Assembly (NCBI GenBank): GCA_019856515.1
Contig: CP082230.1
Span: 4,588,001-4,652,000, forward strand
DNA: 64,000 nucleotides
From: Prolixibacteraceae bacterium
Lineage (GTDB): Bacteria; Bacteroidota; Bacteroidia; Bacteroidales; Prolixibacteraceae
Direction: 5' to 3'
Numbering within the stretch: the stretch's first letter is position 1; every line of letters begins with the position of its first letter. This document shows, one piece after another, positions 45,060-56,600 of the stretch. The notes below the pieces were generated by a model, which saw nothing but the letters and a program-made list of their open reading frames with translations, ran no database searches and was not told where the DNA came from. Both the position numbers and the translations under genes were made by a program.

Positions 45060-45605
45060 CTAATCTTCATTATTCATCTCCCATGATTTATAGGCTAAAT
45101 ATCCGACAATCAGTGCTGCTCCTCCGACCAGAAAGCCTGTTCCTTCGATTTGTGCTCCCCTGATCTTATCGCGTGTACGTTTGTTATATGCCATACGATA
45201 TAGTGGGTCATCGAGAAGTTCGTTATTCTTACCAAAGCGTTGTAGGTTGATGTTATCACGAGGATCGGCGTGTTTGAATATGGTGGTCCAAAGTGTGGAT
45301 ACTCCAGGAAGGATAAAACCTGCGAATCCTGGTTTTCCCATATCCGTAAAGGTAGATGCATCTTTATAGCCCTTATAGTATACTTCGCAATAGCGACGTA
45401 CTTTAATCGTATCGATTTTACCCTCTTGGCTCACTTCCCTTTTGGGTATTCTCAAAACAATGCCATTGTAGTGCACTTTCACTTTTTTGTGGGTTACTTT
45501 AAGTAGATGGATATGGTTGGTGATAAAGATGTTTTTTTTCGCAAAAGATATGGATGGGATAAGAGATATCGTGAAAATAAGTATTAAAGTGTAGAGTAAC
45601 TTCAT
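45060..45605 (-). CDS. Exported protein of unknown family with C-terminal membrane segment
   Basis: 181 residues from the ATG at 45603-45605. A signal peptide (1-22, ending SISFA) is followed by a basic beta-rich region (THKKVKVHYNGIVLRIPKRE), an aromatic middle (YCEVYYKGYKDAST) and a glycine/alanine-rich hydrophobic segment near the C-terminus (GFLVGGAALIVGYLAYKSW). A second hydrophobic patch (GFAGFILPGVSTLWTTIF) lies at about residues 97-115. No family was recognised. It has no operon partner: the regulator downstream begins after a 200-bp gap. The upstream in-frame codons to 45680 are AT-rich and unlike a signal peptide start. Confidence 0.6.
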   Translation of the reverse strand: MKLLYTLILIFTISLIPSISFAKKNIFITNHIHLLKVTHKKVKVHYNGIVLRIPKREVSQEGKIDTIKVRRYCEVYYKGYKDASTFTDMGKPGFAGFILPGVSTLWTTIFKHADPRDNINLQRFGKNNELLDDPLYRMAYNKRTRDKIRGAQIEGTGFLVGGAALIVGYLAYKSWEMNNED

Positions 45606-45847
45606 TGTATTTTGTTCGGTTTGGTATGTGTGTGTTTTAATGTAAATAATGTACAAATAAAGTAAAATAATATAAAACATAATAGTGCAAGGATCTAAAC
45701 TGGGGTTGGATTGATGTTTTGTTCACGTAATGGATTCAAATGGTTCTTATTGAAATGAATTATTCCAAGATATTTGAGAGGGATAAATAGAATGCGTAGA
45801 TTTGTGACGTTGAATGAATTTGGGAAAATAGAAATTACATACGATAT

Positions 45848-46474
45848 ATGAAGCTTAAGAAATTAATACCAGAACTTGTAAACAATATTATTGATTTAGG
45901 TTATGACAAAGAACCTAGAGAGGTAGAGGGACTAGCGATGTCAGTCATCAAGTCTGGTGCAGATGCTCTTATACGATCAGGAGAGGGAACAGGAAAATCG
46001 ACGGCTCTTGTGATGGGTGCAATACAACGATTGAAAAACCCAGTAGAGGAGGCTCCGAGAGCTATTATCGTGGTTTCTTCAAGAGAGAAAGCATTCGAAA
46101 TGGAAGAGCTATTCAAGAAACTTTCATTTAGAACGAATCTAAGAGTTTTTCCTGCCTTTGATCAGGGTATTCTTCAATATCAGAAGGATATGATCTATGA
46201 GGGGCTTGATTTGCTTATTGTAACACCAAAGCGTTTGATGGAGCTTATTAGTTGTACAGGTATTCCAATGACAAAGATCCAGACCATATTTGTGGATGAT
46301 TTTGACAAGATGGATAAGGCGACAGAGGTTCCTGTGTTGTATCATCTAGAGAATATGTTGGAGAAAGTACAGCATATCGTTACCTATACGAATTGGCATG
46401 AGTCTTTAGATATTTTCGAGGAGAGGGTGATGAAAGGACCACGAATGATTGAAGTGGAGGAGCCTATTGATTAA
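45848..46474 (+). CDS. Single-domain DEAD-box-like ATPase
   Basis: 208 residues that cover only the first RecA domain of a DEAD-box helicase: a Q-motif-like start (IIDLGYDKEPREVEGLAM), Walker A SGEGTGKS (44-51), TPKRL (126-130, motif Ib region) and a Walker B variant VDDFD (149-153) in place of DEAD. The second RecA domain with motifs IV-VI is absent although the gene ends normally and is followed by a good terminator, so it is a compact protein rather than a truncation by the window. Without domain 2 it should not unwind by the usual cycle; it may be a regulatory or RNA-binding ATPase. The intact frame argues against a pseudogene. Confidence 0.75.
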   Translation: MKLKKLIPELVNNIIDLGYDKEPREVEGLAMSVIKSGADALIRSGEGTGKSTALVMGAIQRLKNPVEEAPRAIIVVSSREKAFEMEELFKKLSFRTNLRVFPAFDQGILQYQKDMIYEGLDLLIVTPKRLMELISCTGIPMTKIQTIFVDDFDKMDKATEVPVLYHLENMLEKVQHIVTYTNWHESLDIFEERVMKGPRMIEVEEPID

Positions 46475-46508
46475 CTCATAAGGGGCTATTTTATGAGCTT
46501 TAGATATG

Positions 46509-46540
46509 AAATGCGGATAAATTCAATTTATCCGCATTTT
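46509..46540. terminator. Bidirectional intrinsic terminator
   Basis: AAATGCGGATAAA and TTTATCCGCATTT are exact complements around a 5-nt loop with a following T-run, between the convergent DEAD-like (plus) and universal-stress-like (minus) genes. Confidence 0.85.
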
Positions 46541-46579
46541 AATTTGTATCCTATTCCATAGGTTTTATCCTTGCACTAT

Positions 46580-47389
46580 TTATCCTCCACACATCGTATA
46601 TAGATCTCTTTTGGAGTTGATGAGTAGTAGCGCGCGATTCTTCGATTTTTTAATGTGCTTTTTATAATACCCAGGAATAAGTTTGGTGATAAAATCATTG
46701 TCTAGCGATAGTGCCATAATGATGAGTCCGTGGTCGCTCTTTTGTGCTCTCTTATAAGTTGCGCTTGTAAGGCTCCATGAAGCGTGAGGAAAAGGTTCTA
46801 TCTCGTATGGGAATTTGAATTTATCAAATAGATTCTCAATGGAGTAGAGGTGTGCATCAATTAATTTCTTGTCTTTTTCGTCACTGTCGTTGGCTCTAAG
46901 TATGGTGACGTTCGTTTGGTTATATCTTGCGATATATGAGGCCCATAGAGCCGAATCTTTTGCTCTTTTCATGTAGCCTATAGGGAAGATAATATCTTTA
47001 AAGATGGTGTGGATATCTACCTGTTCGTCTGTGAAAAGATATGGTATGGCACTCTCTCCGAGTGACTGTAATTTTTTATGATCTCTCTGTTTGTCAAAGA
47101 TAAATAGAAGGAGATCTAGCGCCTCGATCTTTTCGATCAACATCTTATCGTATTCACCACAAGATACATCAATGGTGACCCGTTGTATTGGATCTTTATC
47201 TAAGATGAGTGCTTTTTGCTTCTCCATCTCTTTCTCAATAGATGGGTGGTTGGTGTTGTTGGGTGAGATATGATAAAAACAGAGCTCTTTCTGCATTACT
47301 TCTGCCAATAATGTAGCATGAGTGATCTGTGTTAGTGGGGCCTGTTCGTTTTCAAACCATACGCATATTCTCTGTTCTTGATATGACAT
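46580..47389 (-). CDS. Universal-stress-protein-like tandem-domain protein
   Basis: 269 residues in two halves. The first (about 5-130) has ICVWFENEQAPLTQITHATL and a strand LDLLLFIFDK; the second (about 130-265) has IIFPIGYMKRAKDSALWASY, then NVTILRAN and GLIIMALSLDND. The alternation of strand-helix pairs and the duplicated layout fit tandem universal stress (UspA-like) domains in Bacteroidota, but the ATP-binding G-x2-G-x9-G loop is not obvious, so it is a degenerate, probably non-nucleotide-binding form. No neighbour shares its strand closely. The terminal CGG residues are unusual. Confidence 0.65.
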   Translation of the reverse strand: MSYQEQRICVWFENEQAPLTQITHATLLAEVMQKELCFYHISPNNTNHPSIEKEMEKQKALILDKDPIQRVTIDVSCGEYDKMLIEKIEALDLLLFIFDKQRDHKKLQSLGESAIPYLFTDEQVDIHTIFKDIIFPIGYMKRAKDSALWASYIARYNQTNVTILRANDSDEKDKKLIDAHLYSIENLFDKFKFPYEIEPFPHASWSLTSATYKRAQKSDHGLIIMALSLDNDFITKLIPGYYKKHIKKSKNRALLLINSKRDLYTMCGG

Positions 47390-47568
47390 GTGTTTATATT
47401 CTTTGATTGTATTCTGTGGTTAATGTTTCAGCTATAGATGGGCATCATATTCAATCAATATCATCTTAAATACTTATTCCGATAGCCTATATAATACCAA
47501 TTAAATCGTGAGATGAGATGTGTCCTTAAATCATGAAATGGGCTATATACTTATATTGCTAATGTATC

Positions 47569-47601
47569 AAAAAAAAGGATTCACCGTAGCGAACCCTCTT
47601 T
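47569..47601 (-). terminator. Intrinsic terminator of the giant adhesin gene
   Basis: On the minus strand AGGGTTC and GAATCCT pair (one G-U) around an 8-nt loop and are followed by eight T residues, about 20 nt after the stop at 47619. Confidence 0.8.
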
Positions 47602-47618
47602 TTCTTTTACAATAAGAT

Positions 47619-50600
47619 CTATTTTTTCACAATGACTTTGTACACATGTTGATCATTGATCTGAATAAGATATAGACCATCTTCTAAGTCGTGTACCGGT
47701 AGAGTGGTACGCTTCTCTTTGACAACTATTGTCTTGATCTTTGTTCCATTCGGTGCAATCACTACAATCTTATCCTTTATTTCTAGTCCTGTGATATAAA
47801 CAAATTCACTTGCTGGGTTCGGATAGATTGTAATTTTATCTGTCGTATCCCATATACCTGTGCTTTCTGATACCGTGATCTCATTCTGAATATACTGTGC
47901 TTCGTGGTTTGTATCCTCTGCAATAACAATGTTTAGCATAGACATTCCTGCCGCTTTCGCTTCGAGATGTTTTCCATCAGCAAGTAGTATTTGAGGATGA
48001 CTTGTGGATGTTCTGAAGTTTTCCTCACTGGATAACAAGATGTCGAGTGTTTCACCCACCTTGAATTGAAGCTTCTCATTAATCCATGTTATACCCCATT
48101 GTGCTTTGGTAATTGTTAACACCCCATTTTTATAGGTAGGGGTATAGTTTGCACAAATACCGCCGCTAATCTCTATCGGATAGGCACCACAGTCGCTTTC
48201 TGTTGTGGTGGCGCTTGTGATCATTGGTTCGACTTCAAATACGAGTTCATCCTCCTCTCTAGCACCTGTCACGTTATAGTCCCATACTGGGTTCTCTTCC
48301 ATATAAACTCTAGAATAACTTGAGGCTTCTACAATAATTGGTGCTTTTTCTACGGTGAATATAAACTGCTCGTGAAGAGGTTGAACTTGATTGTCTCCTT
48401 CTTGATCTACATATATGGTGGATGTTCCAACCTGATGTATGGTGAGTGTGTTTTGTGACACCGTTACGACCTCTTCGTTTGAACTTCTATAGCTAAGCGT
48501 TTTGCCCATATTTGTTATAGATGCTTGTACCACTTCCGTTTCCGTAAATGTAACACTGTTAATATATTCTTCGGTTACGTTCTGGATGTGACGATTCTCA
48601 ATAATACGTATTTGAAGAGGAGTCCATTCACAGTATTGTCCATCATAAGCTGCTCTTACTTCGGTGTTGTATACTCTAGAATTTCCTTTCATTAGCTCAT
48701 CGATATCTGTAATGGATACTATCCCCGTGTTTCCAATAGCGAATGCCTTTTCTCCATTTTGGTCATAATCGACTACATTTCGTAGTTCCCAAGCGTCGAC
48801 AATAGCGTTATCCACATTTGGTACTGTTGCGGTCATCTGGAATGTGAACGAGGAAAGGAGACCTTTCAGATAGATGTCTTGTTCTCTTTTCAACACAATT
48901 GGTTTGCTACCGTCTACCACAATAGTTCTCTTGATTGTCTGTGGTGTATGGTTGACATCCTCAGGTATAAGCACTGTAATCTCTGCCGATCCTGGCAAGA
49001 GTGCTTCGACAGTTTTGCCCACGACTTTCAGTATAGAGCTATTATCACTTGAAAGAGTAAATGCGATATCTTCCGATAGGATCACGGTTACTATATCTCC
49101 TAGATTCATTGTAGATGGGGCGTTGGTCCACGAAACATCTCTTACTGCTTTGGTTATCGACAACAATCCCGATGCATAAGTAGGGGAGTAGTGTTCTGAT
49201 ACTCCTCCTGAGATGACTATATCATAGTCCCCCACATCAGTTGTCTCATTTGCTATACTACTCATTGTTGGGGCGGTAGAGAATATATTGTTATCTCCTG
49301 TTCTCTGCCCTGTCACCATATATGTAAATGTTGGATTCTCTTCTCCATACACACGACTCTTATCTTCCGCAGTAACCGCAATCGGTGCTTTGGTTACCGT
49401 GAGAGTAAAGGTATGGTTATAATGCTTGTATTGATTGCTACCATTGTTGTGTATAGTAATGGTAGAGGTCCCAACACCTACTACATTCAGTTTGTCTCCA
49501 TTGACGATAGAGACCGATGGATTGCTACTTTCGTATACTAAGGCACCATCTTGATCTGTTCTTGTTATCTCTTGTATTGTAGCTGTTGCATAAGTAGCTT
49601 CTGTGATATATGTTCCCGTAACGGTTTGGGTATCTCGATTATCTACGATATGGATTACAATATCTTTCCACTCACTATAACTCTCTCCATCACTTACTCT
49701 GACTTGAAACTTATAATCGTGCGATTCAAATTCGAATAGTTCAACATAGTCAGAGATAGATAATATTCCATTGGTGCTATTAAGCGTAAATGGAGGTGTT
49801 CCATTGTTGTCTTTATCACTCAAATATCTCATCTCCCAAGTTGTGATTGGGATATCTGAATCAGCCTCTAGTTGGACATTATCACTCTCTACCAAATCTT
49901 TTAGATTGATTGTTTCGGAAGAGGATGTCACGGATGGTTTGTTATTCACCACTACGATATTCTGTAATATCGTCTTGTTCATATGGTTTTGATCCTCAAT
50001 GATATTCACCGTTATGATAGCATGTCCTGCTTTAATGGCTGTAATCCTTGTGTTGTTTACCTGAACCACCTCTTCATTGTCACTGCTTACCGTAAAGGTG
50101 GCTGTGGTTGAAAGAGCGTCATCAATAGAGGTACTCGTAATGGAGAGCTCTATATCAATAAATTCACCCACTGACATCTCATCCGTTTGATTGGTCCATG
50201 TCATGTCAGATACTGCTTTTTCAATAGACAAACTTCCATCAGTATATACAGCACTATAGTTTTCGTTTTCTATTCCCGTGATTTCAATAGCGTAAGCCCC
50301 CACATCACTTGTCTGATTTGCTATACTACTCATTGTTGGGGCGGTAGAGAATATATTGTTATCTCCTGTTCTCTGCCCTGTCACCGTATATGTAAATGTT
50401 GGATTTTCTTGCCCATAAACGCGGCTCTTATCTTCCGCAGTAACCGCAATCGGTGCTTTGGTTACCGTGAGAGTAAAGGTGTGGTTATAAGGCTTGTATT
50501 GATTGCTACCATTGTTGTGTATAGTAATGGTAGAGGTCCCAACACCTACTATATTCAGTTTGTTGCCGTTGACAATAGAGACCGATGGATTGCTACTTTC

Positions 50601-53600
50601 GTATACTAAGGTACCATCTTGATCTGTTTTTGTTATCTCTTGTATTGTCGCCGTTGCATAAGTAGCTCCTGTGATATATGCTTCTGTAACGGTTTGAATA
50701 TCTCGATTGTCATCTATCGTTAATGTGATATCTTTCCATTCGCTATACATATCTCCGTTATAGACTCTAACTTGGCATGTGTAGGCATGAGTTCCGAATT
50801 TAAACAACTCATTATAGTCAGAGATAGATAATATTCCATTGGTGCTATTAAGCGTAAATGGAGGGGTTCCATTGTTGTCTTTATCACTCAAATATCTCAT
50901 CTCCCAAGTTGTGATTGGAATATCCGAATCAGCCTCTAGTTGTATCTCTTCATTCTCCACCAATGCTTTCAGATTGATGGTTTCGGAAGAGGATGTTACA
51001 GATGGTTTATTGTTTGTTACGGTAATGTATTGTAAGATCGCTTTATTGTTATGATTTTGATCTTCAGTAACATTAATTGTAACGATAGCATTACCTTTTT
51101 TAATGGCAGTAATCTTGGTGTTATCCACCTTTATTACCTCTTCATTATTACTGCTAACCGTAAATGTTTTTATTTCAGAGAGATTGACATAAATGTTTTC
51201 CCCGACCAACATCTCATCCGTTTTATTAGACCACTCCACATTAGAGATCGCTCTCTCTATTGTCAAAGTGCCAGGAATATATGTTGCATCATAGTGTTCG
51301 TTCTCTACTCCGCTTATTCCAATAGCGTAAGCCCCCACATCACTTGTCTGATTTGCTATACTACTCATCGTTGGGGCGGTAGAGAATATATTGTTATCTC
51401 CTGTTCTCTGCCCTGTCACCGTATATGTAAATGTTGGATTTTCTTGCCCATAAACGCGGCTCTTATCTTCCGCAGTAACCGCAATCGGTGCTTTGGTTAC
51501 CGTGAGAGTAAAGGTGTGGTTATAAGGCTTGTATTGATTGCTACCATTGTTGTGTATAGTAATGGTAGAGGTCCCAACACCTACTACATTCAGTTTATCG
51601 CCGTTGACGATAGAGACCGATGGATTGCTACTTTCATATGCTAAGGCACCATCTTGATCTGTTTTTGTTATCTCTTGTATTGTAGCCGTTGCATAAGTCG
51701 CCTCAGTGATATATGTTCCTGTAACGGTTTGGGTATCTCGATTGTCATCGATGTGAATCACAAGATCTTTCCAATCACTATAACTATCTCCATCACTTAC
51801 TCTGACTTGCATGTTGTAATCGTGTGATTCAAATTCGAATAGCTCATCGTAATCAGAGATACTTAACTTACCTGTATTGCTATTGATAGCAAAGGCTAAA
51901 GTGCCATCATTATCTTTGTCATTGAGGTATCTTAACTCCCAACCTTGAAGGTTACTAGGATCGGTGTCAGGGTCCACAGCACTTAAAGTGATCGTTTGAG
52001 TGATAGTAAGATTCTTTAAGTTCATCGTTTCGGAACTTGTGGATACCGTTGGTCCATTGTTAACAGGCGTTCGAACAGTAACCGTTTCCATGATTGTTTG
52101 AGCCGTATGGTTCAAATCTGATGGAATATGTATCGAAATCACCGATGTACCATTTGCTTTGGCAATGAGTTGATGTGTTGAAACATAAACTATTCCTGGC
52201 ATAGATGATGTCATGCTAAAGTTTGTATTCTTTGTTAGAAGGACTTCGATCTGTTCACCAATAGTAAGTTCACTCTTCTTGTTCGCCCATGAGTCATTCC
52301 ATGGCGCTTTGTTAATGGTTAAAGTACCCGAAACATATGTTGGATTATAATTTGGTGTGGTGGCATTCATCACATCTATGTTATAAAGTCCAGCATTACT
52401 CTCACTAGTGGCTGTCGTTGTGAAGGTAGGTTCTGACATAAATACCTCCGTATCACCACTCTTTACACCAGTCAGTTCATATGTGAATTCTGGATTTTCC
52501 ACACCATATACTCTACTTACATCTTTGGCTGTAATGGTAAGAGGTGCTTTGGATACAACAAATTGGAATGTTTCATTGTACGGTTTATAACTGTTATCAC
52601 CCGCCTGGGTGACAGTTATATTGGTACTACCTGCTTTATGGATCTTCACTTGGTAGCTATTTATTATGCTTGCTACATCAGGTGTTTCACTGCTATAGAT
52701 CAGATATTTTCCTTCGGTTGTTAATTGTGGTTGATTTATTTTATCTGTCGTAAACGGTGTATTGTTGATCAAACCACTCACGTTCTGTTCGTCTCTATTG
52801 TCTTGAATATCGATGGTCATTGCTGTTGATTCGCTTGTATTAAGTCCATCACTTACCGTGGCGAAGAAAGCATATTGGAAATTACCATATTTAAATAGCT
52901 CATCATAATCATTAATAGAGAGTACCCCTGTGGATGGGTTGATATTAAATGCGAGTGTTCCATCGCTATCTTTATCCTCTAGTCCTGTAATGGTCCAATC
53001 ACTAAACGTAGTACTTCCATAGTCTGCATCTGTTGCAGTAAGGGTTATGGTATAACTTGTACCCAGTCCTTTAATAGGTAATGTAAACGAAGTCGTGTTA
53101 ATCACAGGTTTCTTATTATTTACATTTTGGATTTGGATGGATGCATTGAGCGTCACACTCTCTCTTCCATCCGAAATGGTAATTTTAATGCCTGTAACTT
53201 CATTGTTTTCCATGTTGACATCCCATGATACTACACCTTGACTATTGACAGTCATTCCAGTTGGTCCCGATACTAAAGTGTAGGTCAAAGGATCTTGATC
53301 ATAATCGTCTACATCTATTGTATGAGTAAAGGTACTTCCTTCTGTAGCACTCCATGCACCATCATCATTCAATACAGGAGCATCGTTCACAGCATATATG
53401 TCTGCCAAACATTGCCCGGTATTATCACTTTCAAGACTTTGGTCGTTGATTAAACTAAAGGTAAAGAGCGTTTTTCCTTGTCCATTGTCATTGGTTTCAG
53501 GATGGAAGCTTAGTTTATTTATATCTGTAATATTGATTATTGTTTCAGATGTAATGTCTGTCCCATCATATACTAATGTACCTTGAGTTGGTAGTGTCTG

Positions 53601-56600
53601 AATCTTTACTTTTTGTAGTAGATGATTATCATTATCTGTAAAGACCTGTTCAAATAGTGAGCTGTTGAATATATACGACTGATCTTCATTTAGTGTGATT
53701 TGTATGTTACTATCTACTGATGGAAGATCTTGTATCTCATTGACATTAACCACTATCGTATATGCACCATTGATTCCTTCATTCACATCTTTCAACTTAT
53801 ATTGGAAAGATGCATAAGGAGTACCAAAACCATTAGGAGTCGGGATGAATCTAAGTTTTGCTATATCACTGGACATGATCTCAAAAGGAAGTATCATGGA
53901 TGTGACGGTCTGGTCATCATATGTAAGTGTTCCTAAAAGAGGTAGTGTAACAATGGATATCGACTTTAGTGCATCTCCTTCCACATCTGAATAGTTATCT
54001 TGAAATAGTGTTGCATTAAAATCAAATGATTGATCTTCATCAAATGTAATGGATAGGTCCGCTCCTTGTGGAGGATCGTTTACTTCTTCAATATTGATGA
54101 CAAGGTTGGCTCTGTTACTTTTTGACAGATGGATATCCTCTACCGTAAACTTGATTGTATCATTGGTTGTGACGTTAATTGTAGGTTGATAAACCAACTC
54201 TTCTGATTGAAGTACTTCAAGTTTTAGTGGTAAATTTATTTCTTGTATTGCAACGTTATTATAGTAAAGAGTTCCATTTAGAGGCAAGGTTTCTATATTA
54301 ACAAATTTAGCATCATCATTTTCTGCATCGTTATATTCGATTCTAAAGATATGGGTATGGAAGATGAGACTTTCATCTTCTTTGGTCTCTAGAGTAAAAT
54401 CCGTAACAACAGGAGCGTCGTTTACAGGAATCACAGTAACGGTGGTGGTTGCATCCCCATCGGTATAACCTGCGTGATCTTTTACGTCCCATTTAAAACT
54501 ATCACTACCATTCCAGTTATCATTAAAATGGATGAATATATTTTGTGTGTCTAAAGTCAAAAAGTCTAACTCTACAGGAGTATTTAGTGTCTCTCCATCT
54601 TTAGTGAAATAACCATTTGTTGGAGACGATAGGAGTGCTATATTGGTGATATTATCCCCATCTGTAATCGCATCATTAAATACACTCTGTGTAATCGGAT
54701 AAGGTTCATCCTCTCGCACGTCTAAAGTATTATTGACAATGACTAGTGGAGATATAATAGGATTAACTATTAAATTAACATAGGCCGCTGTCTGTGATAC
54801 TTTACCATTGGCCTCTACATTCCAATTAAATGAGGCAGTGCCTTCAAAGCTTGTCTCTTTGGTAAATACAAGACCATAGGTTGTTAAATCGGCAAGAGTG
54901 ATCTCTTGATCCGCAACCACAGCCACACCATTGTGGGTTAATACTCCTTGTGATTCGATCGGAATAGATGTGATGATAATCTTTTCTAGTAGATCACCAT
55001 CGGCATCAGAATAGTTGTCTGTGAAGCGTTCTGCAGCAATATTCACGATGCCTGACTCTCCCATGTGTATTGTCTGCGGAATCGCAATAGGGGCGTCATC
55101 TTCATTGATAACTTTAATGTAATGTGTTGCAGTGCTGTTTGATGCTCCTGAGAGTTGGTAGGTGATTTCTGCTACTCCTGTAAAGTTGGTCGCAGGGGTA
55201 AAGATTAATTGATAAGGAGGACTTACTGTTGTTGTACCTCCTATTGTTGAAACCTGTTCAATAGGTGTAGACTGTCCTTCCCAATCGATAACTTTTACAG
55301 ATACCGTTTTGGCTGTTTCTTCTTGTGTTTGGTTAAAGATAACCTGTCCTGTACTCTCAAAATATGGGTTGCCATGGATATAACCATTGTGCGTCCCAAT
55401 CTGATCTTTTATAATTGTAGCTTCGATAGCATTGAAATCCCAATAACCAAGGATATTCGGTGTGGTCAGTTGAATCAATGAATAGATATCTTTGGCTTGA
55501 TCTACTGTTCTTGCTCCGTCCCATATGGTCATCTCATCTATTGCTCCGTTGAAGAAGTTACTAGAACTACCATAATCTCGACCTATAATCATCGTAGGAC
55601 TATCACTCTTTATAATCGTACCGATATCCTCTATATTATGGTTCTCAGAGTTCTCTATAATGGCAATTTTGGCATTATTACCAGTCACAATCATGATCTT
55701 ATACCATTGATTGAAATTAGAAATCGTTTGTATAACGGTCTCAGTAGTACTTGTACCATTACCAGTTTTAATATACCATTCGTTGCTCTGATTGATACCA
55801 AACTCAAAACCTTTATGGTTGATTAAAGAGGTGGTTATCACTTGGGTGCTGTTTTGAAGAACAGGTTTAACCATCAGTTCAAAAGTACATTCGGTAGGTA
55901 TATTTTGGATATAAGGAACTTCGACGTAGCCACTACCTGTAAAGTGTAGTGCATGGATAAAACCAACTTCTACTGCATCCACTACTGGGGTTACATTGAT
56001 CACTACATCATAATCTTGACTATAAAGAGCTCCATCACTAGATTGGAAACGGAACAGATCAAAATTATCTCCTGATTGATTTGGTTTAGGAGAATATGAT
56101 AGTAGTGCAATGTCCTCTCTGTCGATCTCTTGGTTAAGGGTGACAGGCACCTGGTTTAGTAGAAGCTTACCATTTGTAGGTAATTGGGAAATCTTAAGCT
56201 TACTCTGTATTGCCAATTCTACATCTTGATAATTCTGATTAAACTGTGCAAATGTAAAGTTGTATATCTCATCTTCGCGTAGTGTAACAGTGAAACCTTG
56301 ATTGGTAGGAGGGTCGTCCACAGAGGTCAAACTAATATATATAGCATAACTATCTAAACTCTCCCCATTTACGTTCTTGACAATGTAATGGATGGAATCC
56401 ATCTTATTTCCATACTCATTAGGTGCTGGAGTATAGATGACTTGATCAATATCAGCAATTGAGATATTGCTATTCGAAACATCTATGTCATTCAATGTCA
56501 ATGATCCATTGGTATTGGTTAAATCAAATCGAATATGAGTTAATCCATCAGAATCAACATCGTTATAGATGGCTCCAAAAACAGTACTGTCAAAAGTGAT

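Noticed and set aside
45848..46474. DEAD-like gene as the missing part of the 37.3-kb helicase remnant
   Set aside because: It is a different RecA domain 1 with its own Walker A and normal ends, so it is not a displaced half of that gene.
50187..51644. Plus-strand frames of 140 and 197 codons opposite the giant gene
   Set aside because: Both are antisense shadows of the homogenised repeats in the minus-strand gene, without start signals of their own.
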